A stretch of DNA of 7,705 bases from contig NZ_CALKTL010000120.1 in the NCBI RefSeq assembly GCF_937997405.1, positions 1 to 7,705 of the forward strand, in the 5' to 3' direction. The notes below the pieces were generated by a model. It was not told the origin of the DNA. It made no database searches and saw only the letters and a list, made by a program, of their open reading frames with translations. Below are positions 6,032 to 7,705 of the stretch, one piece after another. The stretch is from an uncultured Campylobacter sp. Its GTDB lineage: Bacteria > Campylobacterota > Campylobacteria > Campylobacterales > Campylobacteraceae. The translations under genes were made by a program, and so were the position numbers. The first letter of the stretch is position 1. Each line of letters begins with the position of its first letter.

Positions 6032-6070
6032 GATATTATTTATAATAATGTGATTTAAGAAGGAGAGAAA

Positions 6071-7030
6071 ATGAGAGATATAGCTATATATTTTACAACA
6101 ATAATGTTAGAAGCAATACCATTTCTATTATTAGGAGCATTAATATCTGCAATAATAGAAGAATTTGTTTCAGAAGAAAGAATAAGCAAGATGATACCTA
6201 AAAATAGGGTGCTTGGAAGTTTGGTAGGTATATTTTTAGGGCTATTTATACCAGCATGTGATTGTGCAGTAATACCAATAGCGATGAGACTTAAGAAGAA
6301 AAAAGTACCAACAAATGTAATAGTAAGTTTTATGCTTGCATCACCAATAATAAGCCCTGTTGTATTATTATCAACATTTTTTGCATTTGGAGAAACAGAA
6401 AAAATGTTACTTTTTGGATTTGAAATGCCAAAATTATTTGTATATAGGACAATATTTGGGGTAGTAGTTGCCTTAGTTGTAGGTATTATATTAGATATTA
6501 TATGTAAGGATGCAGTATTAAAAGAAGAAATATATGAACATCATCACCATCATCATGATCATGAACATATACATACATGTAATTACCATCATGAAGGATG
6601 TTCATGTTCAAATCATGAAAAAGAAACAGGACCAATAGGTAGAGTAAAAAATATAATTAATATAATGTATGGTGATTTTATGGGAATAATATCATATATG
6701 GCAGTAGGTGCACTTCTTGCAGCCACAATGCAAATATTACTTCCAATAAGTAATATAGGAGGAATTGTTCAGAATAAGTATATATCAACATTTATAATGA
6801 TGCTTCTTGCATTTGCTTTAAGCTTATGTTCAACATCAGATGCATTTATAGCAAGAACATTTATGAATAGTTTAAGCAAAAATAGTATACTTGCATTTAT
6901 CCTATTAGGACCTATGATTGATATAAAAAATACAATACTTCTAAACAAGTCATTTAATAAGAAGTTTGTTATAGTTTTAATTGCATCAATATTTATAACA
7001 GTTTATTTGATAAGTTGTTTAGTGATTTAG
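6071..7030 (+). CDS. DUF318/ArsP-type membrane permease with a His-rich loop
   Basis: Inner-membrane protein of 319 residues from the predicted permease family that includes B. subtilis YcgR and the arsenic exporter ArsP. It has two similar membrane halves. The first has segments near 8-30, 47-72, 84-107 and 123-145, with the family signature IPACDCAVIPIAMRL (60-74; C63, C65). The second has segments near 203-225, 238-262, 272-290 and 298-318, with CSTSDAFIA (253-261). The loop between them carries six His in a row (157-162), then D163, H164, H166, H168, C170, H173, H174, C177, C179 and H182, which looks like a soft-metal binding loop. AGGAG (6061-6065) is five bases before ATG. Relatives are often followed by a TIGR03943/YcgQ subunit; here the next gene is broken. 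Metal or metalloid export or handling is likely, but the substrate is not shown. Confidence 0.88.
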   Translation: MRDIAIYFTTIMLEAIPFLLLGALISAIIEEFVSEERISKMIPKNRVLGSLVGIFLGLFIPACDCAVIPIAMRLKKKKVPTNVIVSFMLASPIISPVVLLSTFFAFGETEKMLLFGFEMPKLFVYRTIFGVVVALVVGIILDIICKDAVLKEEIYEHHHHHHDHEHIHTCNYHHEGCSCSNHEKETGPIGRVKNIINIMYGDFMGIISYMAVGALLAATMQILLPISNIGGIVQNKYISTFIMMLLAFALSLCSTSDAFIARTFMNSLSKNSILAFILLGPMIDIKNTILLNKSFNKKFVIVLIASIFITVYLISCLVI

Positions 7031-7050
7031 TATAAAGAATGGGAGAAAAA

Positions 7051-7104
7051 ATGATACATACAGGAAATATGGAACAAACTGGTCTACTGTTACCAATACT
7101 TTAA
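7051..7104 (+). pseudogene. Broken 5' end of the gene after the permease, 17 codons
   Basis: An ATG with a good ribosome site (GGGAG, 7041-7045, five bases upstream) sits 20 bases after the permease stop, as expected for a second gene of an operon. The frame closes after 17 codons (starting MIHTGNMEQ) where amidase sequence begins in another frame. It is best read as the start of a permease partner gene, perhaps the TIGR03943/YcgQ type, cut off by a joint. Partner identity is a guess. A true 17-residue peptide is possible but less likely. Confidence 0.4.
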
Positions 7105-7223
7105 TCGAAATGGGATTCATGTCAAATCCTGAAGAAGATAGAAAAATGGCTTCAGATGAATATCAGAATAAAATGGTTACAGGAATTGTAAATGGAATTG
7201 AAAAATATTTCAGAGAAAAATAA
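7077..7223 (+). pseudogene. C-terminal fragment of an N-acetylmuramoyl-L-alanine amidase (Amidase_3)
   Basis: This frame encodes 48 residues ending at TAA 7221-7223. The stretch TLIEMGFMSNPEEDRKMAS, followed by DEYQNKMVTGIVNGIEKYF, is the standard end of zinc amidases that cut the peptide stem from peptidoglycan. It includes the conserved E of the IEMGF motif that serves the metal site. The zinc ligands and most of the catalytic domain are absent. The frame is open back to 7026 but has no ATG before the motif, and the upstream residues do not look like amidase. A full gene would need well over 150 further residues. This is a fragment, either a decayed gene or the product of a joint; the boundary at 7077 is approximate. 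Confidence 0.8.
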
Positions 7224-7250
7224 TGTTTTATACACATTTTCGAAGAGAAG

Positions 7251-7312
7251 CTGTCTCAAAAAAATTAAAAATTAATGTAAAAACTAATTTTTTATTTTGA
7301 GACAGTTTTTTT
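7251..7312 (+). terminator. Rho-independent terminator after the amidase fragment
   Basis: CTGTCTCAAAA (7251-7261) pairs exactly with TTTTGAGACAG (7295-7305), and the inner arms continue with imperfect A/T pairing. The stem is followed by seven T (7306-7312) on the plus strand. It lies 27 bases after the amidase stop codon. On the minus strand the U run is missing, so it would serve the convergent gene poorly. Confidence 0.75.
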
Positions 7313-7326
7313 GTTGTTTAATAGTT

Positions 7327-7705
7327 TTATTTCATTAAATCATAAATAAATCTAAAAAAATCTTCTGATATTTCAAAATGACCATATCTTAGCTGTTTTG
7401 CATATTTTGTCCATTCAGGGTGGTTTCTCAATTCATTTATTGTACATTTTCCATTTAATTTTAAATAATCGACATCCCTTCTGTAAGGAATAAAATTTTC
7501 TGTCATTTGAAATTGATACACATTTTCATCTTTTATTTTCCCTATAGCTGTTATTTCCTGAAATTTCACATCAGAATTTAAGCTTATTTTTGGACTATAA
7601 TAAATTAATATATCGCCTTTTTTCATCCTTTTTAAAGGTGTACTTTTACCATGACATAGTTGACAAAAACTACCTTCTATTCCTATCATGACATGTTCCT
7701 TTGAA
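7327..7705 (-). CDS. EVE-domain protein, UPF0310 family (5' end beyond the right edge)
   Basis: Small soluble protein of the EVE domain, part of the PUA/ASCH-like fold group whose studied members bind modified bases in DNA or RNA. The visible 125 residues run to DLMK and stop at 7327-7329. The frame continues past the in-frame ATG at 7689 as SKEHV followed by MIGIEG. This matches the family start (WIGVVSKEHV), so the true start lies beyond the window and that ATG is internal. Family landmarks are FCQLCHGK, the KRMKKGDILIYYSP strand, FQEITAIGKI and the YRRDVDY segment. The whole protein should be roughly 145 residues, so only about 15-20 are missing. It converges on the amidase fragment and terminator, and no functional partner is visible. 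Its exact role is unknown. Confidence 0.85.
   Translation of the reverse strand, partial: SKEHVMIGIEGSFCQLCHGKSTPLKRMKKGDILIYYSPKISLNSDVKFQEITAIGKIKDENVYQFQMTENFIPYRRDVDYLKLNGKCTINELRNHPEWTKYAKQLRYGHFEISEDFFRFIYDLMK

Noticed and set aside
7251..7305. CTGTCTCAAAA inverted pair as ends of an insertion sequence
   Set aside because: Similar ends occur in some IS elements, but only about 33 bases lie between the arms, there is no transposase, and a T run follows, so a terminator fits better.
7327..7689. EVE gene starting at the ATG at 7689
   Set aside because: The frame continues upstream as SKEHV, a conserved family segment, so the true start is outside the window.
1..7705. CRISPR array, anti-phage system, rRNA or complete mobile element
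   Set aside because: No regularly spaced direct repeats, nuclease or transposase genes, or rRNA sequence were seen. The EVE protein alone is not enough to call a defence system.

Overview
The window reads as two pieces of DNA from unlike sources joined near position 4929-4960, with a possible third joint near 7050-7080. Positions 1 to about 4928 have a mixed base composition (30 G/C of 60 in 1921-1980 by hand count), studded with AAATTT/TAAAATTT words. They carry a TonB-dependent receptor with a poly-G tract, a periplasmic M16 protease and a tRNA cluster. This suggests a GC-richer Campylobacter or a close Campylobacterota relative; it is an inference from style and gene content. Positions from about 4961 to the end are very AT-rich (15 G/C of 60 in 6121-6180), use ATA and AGA heavily and have strong AGGAG ribosome sites. 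They look like Fusobacteriota or a low-GC Firmicute, and I cannot resolve which.

Left part, all on the minus strand. A 913-residue secreted M16 (insulinase/PqqL-like) zinc protease (943-3684) lies upstream of a TonB-dependent receptor that runs off the left edge (1-613). The receptor has its own candidate promoter with a Fur-like site, and nine G residues in its coding strand ahead of the signal-peptide hydrophobic core, so its expression may switch on and off by slippage. An M16 protease beside a TonB receptor is the arrangement of protease-associated import systems (FusA/FusC, YddB/PqqL), where a protein ligand is imported and cut in the periplasm.

Middle part. After 732 bases without a recognisable gene comes a minus-strand unit: strong promoter, tRNA-Gly(GCC), tRNA-Cys(GCA) with no gap between them, a 51-residue entericidin-like lipoprotein starting 20 bases after tRNA-Cys, two hairpins, then tRNA-Ser(TGA). 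Only one obvious promoter serves the set.

Right part. A ROK-family kinase (minus) and a DUF318/ArsP-type permease with a histidine-rich loop (plus) are divergently transcribed from back-to-back promoters with a small palindrome between them. Downstream of the permease, the start of another gene runs into the C-terminal end of an N-acetylmuramoyl-L-alanine amidase in a different frame, followed by a terminator. A convergent EVE-domain (UPF0310) gene runs off the right edge.

The taxonomic seam may be a metagenome assembly chimera rather than a transfer event; both joints need checking before linkage across them is trusted.
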